A stretch of 64,000 nt of DNA, from assembly GCA_024681515.1 (NCBI GenBank), contig JAILAR010000106.1, forward strand, positions 16,443-80,442, given 5' to 3'. This document shows, in pieces, positions 17,301 to 24,947 of this stretch (positions are counted from its first letter, which is position 1; the number at the start of each line of letters is the position of its first letter). Origin of the DNA: Eubacterium sp. Its GTDB lineage: Bacteria; Bacillota; Clostridia; Lachnospirales; Lachnospiraceae. The translations under genes and the position numbers were made by a program. Under the pieces are notes generated by a model. It worked only from the letters and a program-made list of their open reading frames with translations, did no database searches and was not told the DNA's origin.

Positions 17301-18375
17301 ATCCGTAGATAAGGAGAAGGCTGCTAAGTACGGTATGACCGTAGCGCAGGTCTTCCAGCTGATCTATGTGAAGACGGCGGAGACCCAGCCCTCCATGAAG
17401 CTGTCGACCGCGACAAAAGATTATGATGTGTATGTCAATTCGGCGGAGCAGGCCAATATGAGCCGCGAGGAGCTGTCGAAGATGACATTTACCTATAAGG
17501 ATCCGAAGACCGGCGATGAGACCGAGGTGAAGCTGACGGAGGTGGCGACCATCACCGAGCGTGAAGAACTGGCCATCATCAACCGGGAAGCACAGACCAG
17601 ATACATCAATGTTACCGCAAAGGTGGAAGACGGTTATAACATCGGACTTGTGGGAAATGATGTGGAAAAGGCCATTAAAAAGATCGATGTACCGGAGGGC
17701 TACCTCATCAAAATGGGTGGCGAAAATGAGGCGATCAATGATGCCATGAGCCAGCTGCTGCTGATGCTCCTGCTGGCCGTGATCCTGATCTATCTGGTCA
17801 TGGTGGCCCAGTTCCAGAGTCTGCTGTCGCCGTTTATCATCATGTTTACCATTCCGCTGGCATTTACGGGAGGCTTCCTGGCTCTGTGGATGTCCGGAAA
17901 TGTAGTCTCCGTTATCGCGCTGATCGGTTTCGTCATGCTGGCAGGTGTCATCGTTAATAACGGTATCGTGCTTGTGGATTATGTAAACCAGCTTCGGAGA
18001 GAAGGTCTTTCAAAGAAGGACGCTATCGTAGAGTCCGCAAAGACGCGCCTTCGTCCGGTACTGATGACCGCACTGACCACGATCATTTCCATGTCTACCA
18101 TGGCGATCGGTATGGGACGCGGTACCGAAATGGCACAGCCTATGGCCATCGTTGTTGTAGGTGGTCTGGTCTACGGTACGCTGCTGACGCTGGTGGTGGT
18201 TCCGTGTCTGTATGACGCCATGAACCGTGAGAAGGATATGCGGGAAGAGGATATCGAACTCGTGAAGGAGCCGGAGGATGCGGAGTTTGCGGAAGAATCG
18301 GATGTGGTAATGAGTGAAGCGGTTCCTGTTTCGCTGACGGGCGCCACGCAGCAGACAACGCCCCCGATTCAGTAG
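14311..18375 (+). CDS. RND-family exporter with an extended coiled-coil insertion
   Basis: 1354 residues, against about 1030-1060 for AcrB-type pumps. MLSKFSVKRPFTVLVGVVL is the typical N-terminal transmembrane start, and motifs DLLPNMSFPYV, GMLVDNSIVVIENIFR (central membrane block) and the second block near the C-terminus give twelve membrane segments. The extra length is an insertion at about 200-490 in the first periplasmic-type domain: Lys/Glu/Gln-rich helices such as KDELESGKNKLESGKQTL, predicted to form a long coiled coil. Gram-positive RND proteins of the SwrC/YerP type export lipopeptides or other amphipathic compounds without an outer-membrane partner. No adaptor or TolC gene is adjacent. 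Substrate unknown. Confidence 0.88.
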   Translation: MLSKFSVKRPFTVLVGVVLILVLGYVAYGKMTADLLPNMSFPYVIIITTDMGASPEEVESDVTAKLEASLATTSNLKTLQSMSRNSVSIVILEYEQTANMDSTMIEIQQKLDQTKAGFTDRVGSPMIMQINPNMLPIMVAAVGVEDMEPTEVTTYVENSIIPQLESIEGVASVTASGGITETLQVSLNQDKIDKLNERVLGEIRDQFKEAEDEIQKNKDELESGKNKLESGKQTLADQISAGETELNTRKIQLYTSEAEMNRQLVGLQSTQQSMEEATKMLNQTMEGAKQLQDGIEQLDAGIVEMKGVQDSLAPLALLSDEELQAATGMDRATYEAQMAELAGKIAAAEAQRAALQTQLDNLNSRIAVAGQSFSQYGLDIKTVDDLPAAIETLEQSKAQVAVGIATIQEAQKQVEAGKATIDEALTALSKNEILGSLQISDASTQLITGAAALETAQQTIDKTKADAEAKADINSVLSADVIRQLLVAQNFDMPAGYITEENGQFLIKVGESIKTVEDLENLVLIDLGMDSIGKVYLTDIADVEIQSNADSTYAKIDGKPGMLLSFEKQTGYATGDVTDLILAKFGSLEKNETQKVHFSTLMDQGIYIDIIVKSILMNMLVGAGLAILVLLIFLRDFRPTLIIACAIPLSVIFAIVLMYFSNISLNIISMSGLALGIGMLVDNSIVVIENIFRLHRLGMPIKKACVNGASQVAAAITSSTLTTVCVFAPIIFTEGITRQLFVDMGLTILYTLGASLLVALTLVPAMAQGVLRRPKEVRQGLFDKFLNVYGKFLRKTLRMKWLVFLLAVGMLMLSIWLSLRNGTAFMPEMTSTQVTVTLSAPEEETREFEEMTGYADTLMANLEGVDDIETIGAMTGSGTMLASMGGVSMGNGSSGSTNTSTKVTMYIVLKNDSTISNEDIEQKILDAAKDLNCDVNVNTQMMDMSMLYGSGVSIQIRGRDLSVLQDLARQMGDELEKIDGVTGVNNGLRNMEHEVYVSVDKEKAAKYGMTVAQVFQLIYVKTAETQPSMKLSTATKDYDVYVNSAEQANMSREELSKMTFTYKDPKTGDETEVKLTEVATITEREELAIINREAQTRYINVTAKVEDGYNIGLVGNDVEKAIKKIDVPEGYLIKMGGENEAINDAMSQLLLMLLLAVILIYLVMVAQFQSLLSPFIIMFTIPLAFTGGFLALWMSGNVVSVIALIGFVMLAGVIVNNGIVLVDYVNQLRREGLSKKDAIVESAKTRLRPVLMTALTTIISMSTMAIGMGRGTEMAQPMAIVVVGGLVYGTLLTLVVVPCLYDAMNREKDMREEDIELVKEPEDAEFAEESDVVMSEAVPVSLTGATQQTTPPIQ

Positions 18376-18384
18376 AGAATGAAA

Positions 18385-18418
18385 AAATGCAAGGCAGGGG
18401 AACACCCTGCCTTGTTTT
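18385..18418 (+). terminator. Intrinsic terminator after the RND gene
   Basis: A-run, then CAAGGCAGGG and CCCTGCCTTG around GAACA, followed by TTTT. It lies immediately before the Nudix ribosome site, so that gene is reached by read-through or its own weak promoter. Confidence 0.8.
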
Positions 18419-18435
18419 ACAAAGGAGAGAAGTGT

Positions 18436-19557
18436 ATGCAGCCGGAATTAACGACACTTTGTTACATCGAACAGGATGATAAATACCTCATGCTTCATCG
18501 GGTGAAGAAGGAGCATGACATCAACAAGGACAAATGGATCGGCATCGGCGGGCATTTTGAGGGAACGGAGAGTCCGGAGGAGTGCCTGCTTCGGGAAGTG
18601 AGGGAAGAAACAGGGCTTACGCTGACGGACTACCGGTTCCGGGGGTTGGTGACCTTTGTGTCCGGAGAGGAATGCCTGGAATACATGGCGCTCTATACCG
18701 CGACGGGTTTTACCGGGGATATGCTTCCCTGCGACGAAGGAACGCTGGAATGGGTGGATAAGGAGGCTGTGTTTGGCCTGAACCTCTGGGCCGGCGATAA
18801 GCTGTTCTTCCGGCTTCTGGAGGAAGACCGGCCGTTCTTTTCCCTGAAACTGATATATGACAGGTCGGGGATTTTGAGAGAGGCATGTTTGGACGGGAAG
18901 AAACTGGAACTACTGGATGTCCTTTCGGAAGAACCGCTGGAAACATATGAGGAGGAGCTGGCCCGCAGCGGTAAACTGGGATGCGGACCGGACGAAGTGT
19001 CCTATATCGGAAGCGGAGAAGAGCCCCTGCCGGTAGTGGAAGTGCAGGAAAGGGATACGGTACATCGCCTGGGGCTCCTGCATGCGACGGCACATATCTG
19101 GGTGGTAAGGAATAACAGCTCGGAGGTCCTTCTGCAAAGACGCAGTTTATCAAAGGATTCCAATCCCGGATGCTGGGATCTCTCTTCGGCCGGTCATATC
19201 GATGCGGGTGATGAGAAACTGGAGTCGGCGATCCGGGAGCTTCGCGAAGAACTGGGGATACACGCCGCACCTTCGGAAATGCGTTACATCGGTTACACCC
19301 GCAGGAAGGCCTGGAAGCCATTTTACGGAAAACAGTGGCTGGATAACCAGATCAGCTATATGTATGTATTCAGCGGGACGGTTGATACCAGTGCTCTCTG
19401 TCTGCAGGTGGAAGAAGTGGAAGAGGTTCGGTGGATGCCCATCGAAGAACTGGATGACCGGATCCAAAATGATCCGGAGTTCAGGCACTGTCTGAATCCG
19501 GTGGAGGTCCGGTTCCTGAAGGATATGTGCTTAATGCCGAGGGAAGAATTTACATGA
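18436..19557 (+). CDS. Double-Nudix hydrolase
   Basis: 373 residues from ATG 18436, chosen because AAAGGAGAG precedes it; the longer frame from 18379 would start inside the terminator. The first Nudix domain (about 1-145) has the box GGHFEGTESPEECL then REVREETGL (38-61) and resembles MutT/8-oxo-dGTP diphosphatases. The second (about 210-373) has GHIDAG then RELREELGI (253-276) and the flanking LLQRRSLSKDSNPGCWDLS of the isopentenyl-diphosphate isomerase/YfcD-like branch. The Glu at the sixth box position is Asp in the second domain; the catalytic REUxEE residues are kept in both. Two stand-alone families joined in one chain suggests paired house-cleaning activities. Confidence 0.87.
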   Translation: MQPELTTLCYIEQDDKYLMLHRVKKEHDINKDKWIGIGGHFEGTESPEECLLREVREETGLTLTDYRFRGLVTFVSGEECLEYMALYTATGFTGDMLPCDEGTLEWVDKEAVFGLNLWAGDKLFFRLLEEDRPFFSLKLIYDRSGILREACLDGKKLELLDVLSEEPLETYEEELARSGKLGCGPDEVSYIGSGEEPLPVVEVQERDTVHRLGLLHATAHIWVVRNNSSEVLLQRRSLSKDSNPGCWDLSSAGHIDAGDEKLESAIRELREELGIHAAPSEMRYIGYTRRKAWKPFYGKQWLDNQISYMYVFSGTVDTSALCLQVEEVEEVRWMPIEELDDRIQNDPEFRHCLNPVEVRFLKDMCLMPREEFT

Positions 19558-19560
19558 GAA

Positions 19561-19588
19561 AAACGCGGGCTGCATGCCCGCGTTTACT
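19561..19588. terminator. Bidirectional terminator between convergent genes
   Basis: AAACGCGGGC and GCCCGCGTTT pair perfectly around TGCAT, between the Nudix gene and the reverse-strand methyltransferase-like gene. Confidence 0.8.
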
Positions 19589-19609
19589 GTTCTGTAAATC
19601 AAATTGTTG

Positions 19610-20347
19610 TTACCGTGCCGGCGGCTTCGGTAGCACCCGGTTCACGGTAGCGTAGTAATCCGCATATTCCTGCCCAAACCTCTTGAAGAGATCCGGTTCC
19701 TCTGTCTTCTTCAGCAGTATGGTTAAAAGGATCCAAAGAATGATGGGGATCGCGTACATATATACATTTCCGGAAATGAACAGCGCCCCGGTGCATGCAA
19801 ACAGAAGGGCAGTGTAGATCGGATTCCGTACCCAGGCATAGACTCCTTCGGTGCAGAGCTTCCCACGGCGGATGTAATCATCGATCCGAGCCCCGAAGAC
19901 GGCCTGAAAATAAATGATCACGCCGGCCAGTATGATCGCAATGCCAAGTCCCAGGTAGATATATCGCAGAACCTTATTCTCCGGAACCCCGGAATCAAAG
20001 ATCCATTTCTTTCGAAGCAGGATCCCGGCTACGGTCAATATGACGGCGATCAGTCCGAATATCGGTCCGATGCCATAGACAGACATGGGCTTTTTCAGAT
20101 TCTTTGCAACGATGGGAGAGAGCTGTCCCTCCTCCAGATCGGAGAAGTCATCCTCGGCCTGCGAAGCGACTTTATTCCGAGCCTGCTTCGGACGTTCTTC
20201 GGTGAATTCGTCTGAATTCTCGTCTCTGCTCTCATCTAAATTCTCATCAGAGTTTTCATCATAACTCTCGTCATAGGACTCATCCAGACTCTCGTCCTGA
20301 TCGATATCCCGTCCCCGTTCTTTTAACTTGTCAGCCATACTTTTCAT
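19610..20347 (-). CDS. Isoprenylcysteine methyltransferase-like membrane protein with acidic N-terminal repeats
   Basis: 245 residues. The C-terminal half (about 85-245) has four hydrophobic segments. It also has the ICMT/PEMT-type signature GVYAWVRNPIYTALL followed by a Glu and RFGQEYADYYATVNRVLP, which form the S-adenosylmethionine pocket in this family. Bacterial members methylate lipids or small molecules and are mostly uncharacterised. Residues 14-50 are a tandem acidic stretch of DESYDESYDENSDEN type, which is not part of the family and should be a cytoplasmic tail. AAGGAG lies 11 bases ahead of the first ATG; a second ATG three codons in is equally possible. Confidence 0.78.
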   Translation of the reverse strand: MKSMADKLKERGRDIDQDESLDESYDESYDENSDENLDESRDENSDEFTEERPKQARNKVASQAEDDFSDLEEGQLSPIVAKNLKKPMSVYGIGPIFGLIAVILTVAGILLRKKWIFDSGVPENKVLRYIYLGLGIAIILAGVIIYFQAVFGARIDDYIRRGKLCTEGVYAWVRNPIYTALLFACTGALFISGNVYMYAIPIILWILLTILLKKTEEPDLFKRFGQEYADYYATVNRVLPKPPAR

Positions 20348-20561
20348 CGGGCTGTATTCTCCTTTTTCATTTCTCTTGTTTGCTGAAACAATTGTACACG
20401 ACGATTATACAGAATAATTCCCTTTTTCGCAATGCGTTTCCTGTGAGGGTTCAAGGATTCTTCATTGATTCCGATCGGATCGATCCGGATGTGTATGGAT
20501 AAAACGTTCGGAATATGAACGAAAAAGACGTTATCGGCATGAATTATATGCGAAACATGTG

Positions 20562-20601
20562 TTGACAAAAGATTAAAATTGATGTACCATCTGTTTGTCA
20601 A
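20562..20601. promoter_or_regulatory. Two overlapping face-to-face promoters
   Basis: On the forward strand TTGACA (20562-20567), 17 bases, TACCAT (20585-20590). On the reverse strand TTGACA (20601-20596), 18 bases, TTTAAT (20577-20572). The two -35 boxes are the arms of the inverted repeat TTGACAAA…TTTGTCAA, so the polymerase footprints overlap and the promoters should compete. Confidence 0.45.
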
Positions 20602-20710
20602 ATGAACAAATGAATAAATGTGCATATATACAGAAGTGCACAATAGAAACGTTTGTTCCGTATGTAACGTATACACAAATACCAAAAGTTAGCGATAGAC
20701 AACTTTACGA

Positions 20711-20741
20711 TTGACAAATGAGAACTTTTGTGTGATATACT
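20711..20741 (+). promoter_or_regulatory. Promoter for the ABC exporter operon
   Basis: A perfect TTGACA (20711-20716) is followed by TATACT (20736-20741, 19-base spacer) or GATATA (20734-20739, 17-base spacer). It is about 95 bases ahead of the ATPase gene. Confidence 0.6.
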
Positions 20742-20836
20742 ACACAACGCCAGGTTGTGCGAAGCTAATTAGAAAGAGGCGCGCACTGGAACCGGTACAT
20801 AAAAGAGTGTAATCAGATAATAATAAGGAGGCTGTC

Positions 20837-21553
20837 ATGTCAGAGGAAGAGAGACTGTTTTTGGAGATCGTGGATCTAAAGAAGGGGTTCGGATCGGGAG
20901 AGGCTCGCCAGGAGGTACTGAGAGGGATGAACTTCTCGGTAGCAAAAGGCGAGTTTTGTGTTTTGCTGGGACCCTCCGGTTCCGGTAAGTCCACACTGCT
21001 GAATATCATCGGCGGGATCGATAATCCGGACAGCGGTTACATTTCAATAAACGGTGACAAGCTGGAGGATATGGGAGAGAAGGGATTGACACGGTACCGC
21101 AGAAAGCATCTGGGATATGTGTTCCAGATGTACAACCTGATCCCGAACCTGAACGTAAAGGAAAATGTGGAAGTCGGTGCGTATCTGTCCGATAATCCGC
21201 TGGAAATTGATGAACTTCTGAAAACTCTGGGTCTGTATGAGCATCGCCATAAGCTTCCGAATCAGCTGTCCGGCGGTCAGCAGCAGCGTGTGTCCATCGG
21301 ACGCGCGATCGTGAAGAATCCGGACATTCTGCTCTGTGATGAGCCTACCGGAGCGTTGGACTATGTGACCTCCAAAGAGATCCTGAAACTGATCGAAGAC
21401 GTAAATAAGAAGTACGGCAACACCATCATCATGGTAACCCACAATGAGGCGATCAAGCAGATGGCCGACCACGTGATCAAGCTTCGTGACGGTGTGGTGC
21501 GGAAGAATATCATCAACGAAACCAAGGTTTCGGCGGTAGATCTGGATTGGTAA
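20837..21553 (+). CDS. ABC transporter ATP-binding protein (MacB/LolD type)
   Basis: 238 residues; RBS AAGGAGG. Walker A GPSGSGKS (45-52), signature LSGGQ (144-148), Walker B ILLCDEP (164-170), then TGALD and the switch His in VTHN. This is the compact ATPase type that pairs with FtsX-like permeases in mechanotransmission exporters and antimicrobial-peptide resistance systems. The permease gene begins 43 bases downstream; the pair forms one operon behind the promoter at 20711. No two-component regulator is adjacent, unlike Bce-type modules. Confidence 0.92.
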   Translation: MSEEERLFLEIVDLKKGFGSGEARQEVLRGMNFSVAKGEFCVLLGPSGSGKSTLLNIIGGIDNPDSGYISINGDKLEDMGEKGLTRYRRKHLGYVFQMYNLIPNLNVKENVEVGAYLSDNPLEIDELLKTLGLYEHRHKLPNQLSGGQQQRVSIGRAIVKNPDILLCDEPTGALDYVTSKEILKLIEDVNKKYGNTIIMVTHNEAIKQMADHVIKLRDGVVRKNIINETKVSAVDLDW

Positions 21554-21596
21554 TGAAGAACGACAGGTCAGATGATTTCTAACGGAGGAGAGAATC

Positions 21597-24497
21597 GTGA
21601 AAAAGAAAAAAATGAGGAGTCCGCTTCAGAAACGGGTTCCGAAGGAACTGATCGGTGAATGGCGGAAATATCTTGTGATCTTCCTGCTGCTGGCGATCAC
21701 TATCGGATTTGTATCCGGTATGTATGTGGCGAACAACAGCATGCTGACGGCGATCGATGAATCAGTAACAAAATATAAGCAGGAATACGGTCATTTTGAA
21801 CTGAACCAGGAAGCAGATGCCGAGCTTCTTGCAAAGCTGGAGAGCGGTGAGCAGGCGGATATCTGGGCAGTGGCAACGGAAGAGGCCCGGAAAGAAGCAG
21901 ACGCAAAGATCGATGCGGAAGCCCGAAAGCAGGCGGAGGAGCAGGCAGAGAAGCTTCTGGAGGAAGGCGTACGAAGCGCCATTGAGACAGAAGTAAAGAC
22001 AGCAATCGAGGCACAGGTAAAGTCGGCCATCGAAGCCCAGGTGCAGCAGATGATCCCGGCAGGAACACCGGAATATGAGGCCGCTCTGAAACAAGCTATG
22101 GATCAGTCCTATGATGCGGCATTACAGCAGGCAATGAGCCAGTCCTACGATGCTGCAGTAAAACAGGCAATGAATGAAGCCTATGACGAGGCGCTGAAGA
22201 AAGCAAAGGAGGAATCCTACGAAGAGGTACTGCAGAAGATACTGGATTCCGAAGAATTTCAGACGGCGATCAGCGATATCCGAAAGGAAGCCTATGAGGA
22301 AATTGATAAGAAGGTAAATGAGGAAAAGGAGAAGCAGGAAGCAAAGAAATCCGAGGAACAAAGGAAGGCGGAAGAAAACTTCTTTGCGGTTCCCGTAAAG
22401 CTTTATAAGAATTATTATAAAGATGTGGAAGAGGACTGGGACCGCGACGGGAAGAAGAACGGAAAGGTCCGCCTTTACAGAAATACCGACGAGATCAACC
22501 ATTCCTGTTATCTGGAAGGCGAGGAACCGAAAAATGATTCCGAGATCGCCATCGACCGGATGCATGCGGACTGCAACGGCGTCAAGGTGGGCGATACCAT
22601 CCGGGTGCAGGGACGGGATATGAAGGTCACCGGCCTCATCGCCATGGTGAATTACTCCACACTTTATGAGAAGAATACGGATTCCATGTTCGATGCCATC
22701 AGTTTTGATGTGGCAGTCGTTACACCGGAAGCCTTTGATCTGTTTGACGTAAGCATTCATTACAACTATGCATGGATGTATGACACGGATGCACTGGGGG
22801 AGAAAGCCATCGACCCACAGGCCTCGGAAGAAAGGCAGAAGGAGCAGCAGAAGACCCTTTCGGATAATTACATGCTGGCGGTAATGACCCAGAGTGTGGC
22901 GGCAGACAACGAGCTGAAGGATTTCGTGCCCCGGTACGGAAATATGGCCATGAAGTTTGCGAAGGAGGATCTCTCCGGGGATGAAGTGATGGTGGGGATC
23001 CTGCTGTATATCTTCATCGTCATGATCGCATTTATCTTCGGCGTTACCATCACGAGTACCATCAACAAAGAGGCATCGGCCATCGGAACGCTCCGGGCGT
23101 CCGGCTATACCAAGGGTGAACTGGTAAGGCATTATATGACGGTTCCGGTATTCGTAACGCTGTTTTCATCGATCATCGGAAATGTGCTGGGGTACACAGC
23201 TTTCAAGTTTATCGTTGTAGGGATGTACTATAACAGCTACAGCCTTCCGACCTATGTGACCATCTGGAATTCGGAAGCCTTTATCCGGACGACCCTGATC
23301 CCGGTGATCATCATGATCCTGGTGACCTGGCTTGTGATCCGCAGAGCCATGCGGTTCTCGCCCCTTCGGTTCCTGCGTCATGATCTGCGGAGCAGCAAGA
23401 GGAAAAAAGCGGTGAAGCTGCCGCATTTCCCGTTCTTCCACAGATTCCGTCTCCGGGTGATCCTGCAGAACATCCCGAACTATCTGGTGCTGTTCTTCGG
23501 ACTGGCCTTCGTCATGATCCTGCTGGCATTTTCCTTCGGACTTCCGTCCACGCTGAACAGCTATACGGATAACGTGGTGGATGAAATGTTCGTAAAGAAT
23601 CAGTACATCCTGAAAACGCTGGAGGATGAGGACGGAAATGAACTGACAACAAAGACCGAGGGTGCGGAGAAATTCAGTATCACGGATCTGAAGACCACAG
23701 ACGGACCGAGGGTCGGCGAAGCCATCACGGCATACGGAGTTGTGGTGGATAGTAAGTATCTGGCGATTCCGGCGGGTCTGGCAGAGGATGAAGTGTACAT
23801 TTCCTCGGCATATCGTGACAAGTTCAAACTGCAGGTTGGCGACAGCATCACACTGAAGAAACCCTTTGCAGAAGATAAGTACACATTTAAGGTTGCAGGT
23901 GTCATGGATTACACCGGCGGACTTATTGTGATCATGCCGCAGGATCATTTCAACAGTACCTTCGGTTATAAGGCAGGATCCTTCAGCGGATATATGAGTA
24001 ACGAGGAGATCACGGATATCGCAAAGAAGGATATCGCAGCCTCCATCACGGAAGATGACATTCTGAAGATTTCACGGCAGCTGAATCATTCCATGGGTGA
24101 TTACATGGCCATCTTCCAGGTGGTATGCTTCATCCTGGCGCTGATCCTGATCTACATGCTGACCAAGGTTATCATCGAGCGGAATGAAAATGCCATCTCC
24201 ATGGTAAAGATCCTGGGATATGAAAATAAAGAGATCGCGTCCCTGTATCTCATCAGCACCACCTGGTTTGTCCTGATCTCGGCCATCATCACGGCCTTTG
24301 CAGGCGTATGGGCCCTTTCGGCCATCTGGGTGGCATATATGAAAAAGATGGACGGCTGGCTGCCGGTACACTTCGGTGCGACGGACTACCTCTGGATCAT
24401 CGGGATCACCTTCGGTGCGTATCTCGTAGTTATGCTCCTGGATTACTTCCGGATCCGAAGAGTTCCTATGGATGAGGCGCTGAAAAATGTAGAATAG
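21597..24497 (+). CDS. FtsX/MacB-like ABC permease with a long coiled-coil extracellular domain
   Basis: 966 residues from GTG 21597 (GGAGG eight bases upstream). Transmembrane segment 1 is at about 23-45. A long helical domain follows (75-270) with a heptad- or dodecad-like repeat of the QAMDQSYDAALQQAMSQSYDAA kind, in which Tyr-[DE]-x-[AV]-[LV] recurs about every 12 residues. A MacB-like periplasmic core (about 270-460) and three membrane segments (463-600) complete the first FtsX unit. A second extracellular domain and three more segments end the protein. The layout suits extraction of a hydrophobic substrate driven by the ATPase encoded upstream. The coiled coil is an insertion relative to usual family members and could bridge to a wall component. 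Confidence 0.87.
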   Translation: MKKKKMRSPLQKRVPKELIGEWRKYLVIFLLLAITIGFVSGMYVANNSMLTAIDESVTKYKQEYGHFELNQEADAELLAKLESGEQADIWAVATEEARKEADAKIDAEARKQAEEQAEKLLEEGVRSAIETEVKTAIEAQVKSAIEAQVQQMIPAGTPEYEAALKQAMDQSYDAALQQAMSQSYDAAVKQAMNEAYDEALKKAKEESYEEVLQKILDSEEFQTAISDIRKEAYEEIDKKVNEEKEKQEAKKSEEQRKAEENFFAVPVKLYKNYYKDVEEDWDRDGKKNGKVRLYRNTDEINHSCYLEGEEPKNDSEIAIDRMHADCNGVKVGDTIRVQGRDMKVTGLIAMVNYSTLYEKNTDSMFDAISFDVAVVTPEAFDLFDVSIHYNYAWMYDTDALGEKAIDPQASEERQKEQQKTLSDNYMLAVMTQSVAADNELKDFVPRYGNMAMKFAKEDLSGDEVMVGILLYIFIVMIAFIFGVTITSTINKEASAIGTLRASGYTKGELVRHYMTVPVFVTLFSSIIGNVLGYTAFKFIVVGMYYNSYSLPTYVTIWNSEAFIRTTLIPVIIMILVTWLVIRRAMRFSPLRFLRHDLRSSKRKKAVKLPHFPFFHRFRLRVILQNIPNYLVLFFGLAFVMILLAFSFGLPSTLNSYTDNVVDEMFVKNQYILKTLEDEDGNELTTKTEGAEKFSITDLKTTDGPRVGEAITAYGVVVDSKYLAIPAGLAEDEVYISSAYRDKFKLQVGDSITLKKPFAEDKYTFKVAGVMDYTGGLIVIMPQDHFNSTFGYKAGSFSGYMSNEEITDIAKKDIAASITEDDILKISRQLNHSMGDYMAIFQVVCFILALILIYMLTKVIIERNENAISMVKILGYENKEIASLYLISTTWFVLISAIITAFAGVWALSAIWVAYMKKMDGWLPVHFGATDYLWIIGITFGAYLVVMLLDYFRIRRVPMDEALKNVE

Positions 24498-24628
24498 AAC
24501 CCGATTTTTCATCAGAAAAATCGGGTTCGTAGACGCCCACACGCCAGAGGCGTGTGCCCGAGCGAAGCGAGGGACATGTGCCGGTTACAGAAACCGGCAC
24601 ATGAGGCCTGATTCATCAGAAAAATTGG
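24497..24628. repeat. Hairpin cluster bracketed by a 17-base direct repeat
   Basis: Three perfect stems in a row: GAACCCGATTTTTC with its complement (24497-24528, overlapping the permease stop), CACACGCC-AGA-GGCGTGTG (24538-24556) and CATGTGCCGGTT with AACCGGCACATG (24575-24603). A direct repeat TTCATCAGAAAAAT[CT]GG brackets the last two (24508-24524 and 24612-24628). The first stem may act as the terminator of the ABC operon, although no T-tract follows it. Confidence 0.55.
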
Positions 24629-24730
24629 TTTGATAAGACTTATGTAAATCAAATTCCCATAGGATTTTGTTGACATAATTCCAGAACACAAAATGTTAAC
24701 GATTTGTAAATGAAATTTGAACAAAACCTA

Positions 24731-24758
24731 TTGACAAAATTTCATATTTGCGTATAAT
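24731..24758 (+). promoter_or_regulatory. Consensus sigma-A promoter for a small RNA
   Basis: TTGACA (24731-24736) and TATAAT (24753-24758) both match consensus at all six positions and are separated by 16 bases. No coding frame with a ribosome site follows before the terminator at 24884-24927. Confidence 0.8.
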
Positions 24759-24764
24759 GGGCTT

Positions 24765-24927
24765 ATAAGGTTCAGAGAGAAACCGGCAGCGCAGTCCGAA
24801 ATGCAAAGCCACGAAAGGTTTTTTGAGAGAGCTGACAACTTTGAGAGAGTTGTGAAAAAGATTCCTGCCGATCATTGGCAGGCAAAAAAAGAGGACAGGT
24901 TCCAAAGAGGACTGGTTCTCTTTTTTT
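24765..24927 (+). ncRNA. Probable small RNA upstream of dnaX, family not recognised
   Basis: A consensus promoter and an intrinsic terminator define a transcript of about 160 bases. Stems visible: AACC-GGC with GCC…GGTT (about 24781-24820), ACAACT with AGTTGT (24834-24852), CCTGCC with GGCAGG (24864-24882), and the terminator. The 5' segment AGAGAGAAACCGG (24774-24786) can also pair with CTGGTTCTCT (24912-24921) inside the terminator stem, which would either close the RNA end to end or make an alternative fold. In Bacillus the SRP RNA gene occupies this place before dnaX, but I cannot find the SRP domain IV bases here. A regulatory leader is possible, though dnaX has its own promoter. Confidence 0.6.
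24884..24927 (+). terminator. Intrinsic terminator of the small RNA
   Basis: AAAAAAAGAG…ACAG folds on CTGG…CTCTTTTTTT with an inner GTTCC/AGGAC region. A seven-T tract lies on the 3' side. Confidence 0.75.
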
Positions 24928-24947
24928 GCGCGTTTCCCCGAGGCGAG

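Larger units (their letters stand above)
20348..20836. other. Divergent regulatory region, no gene seen
   Basis: 489 bases between divergent genes, A/T-rich compared with its neighbours. It holds promoter candidates for both strands (20562-20601 and 20711-20741), a TATAAT-like hexamer on the reverse strand (20548-20543), and a small hairpin CACAAC-GCCAG-GTTGTG at 20744-20760 that would lie in the leader of the ABC operon. The reverse-strand frame at 20344-20685 has no ribosome site or family resemblance and is not called. Confidence 0.6.

Noticed and set aside
20344..20685. 113-codon reverse frame upstream of the methyltransferase-like gene
   Set aside because: It covers the promoter region, has no ribosome site, and its composition is that of A/T-rich intergenic DNA.
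24795..24815. c-di-GMP-I (GEMM) riboswitch
   Set aside because: GCAAAGCCACG resembles part of the GEMM core, which is tempting in a c-di-GMP-rich window, but the paired hairpin and the downstream GCCGG block are missing and dnaX is not a typical target.
24765..24927. SRP RNA (scRNA)
   Set aside because: The location fits, but the conserved domain IV bases (GGAA-type loop with AGCA on the other strand) are not visible. Not excluded without a covariance model.
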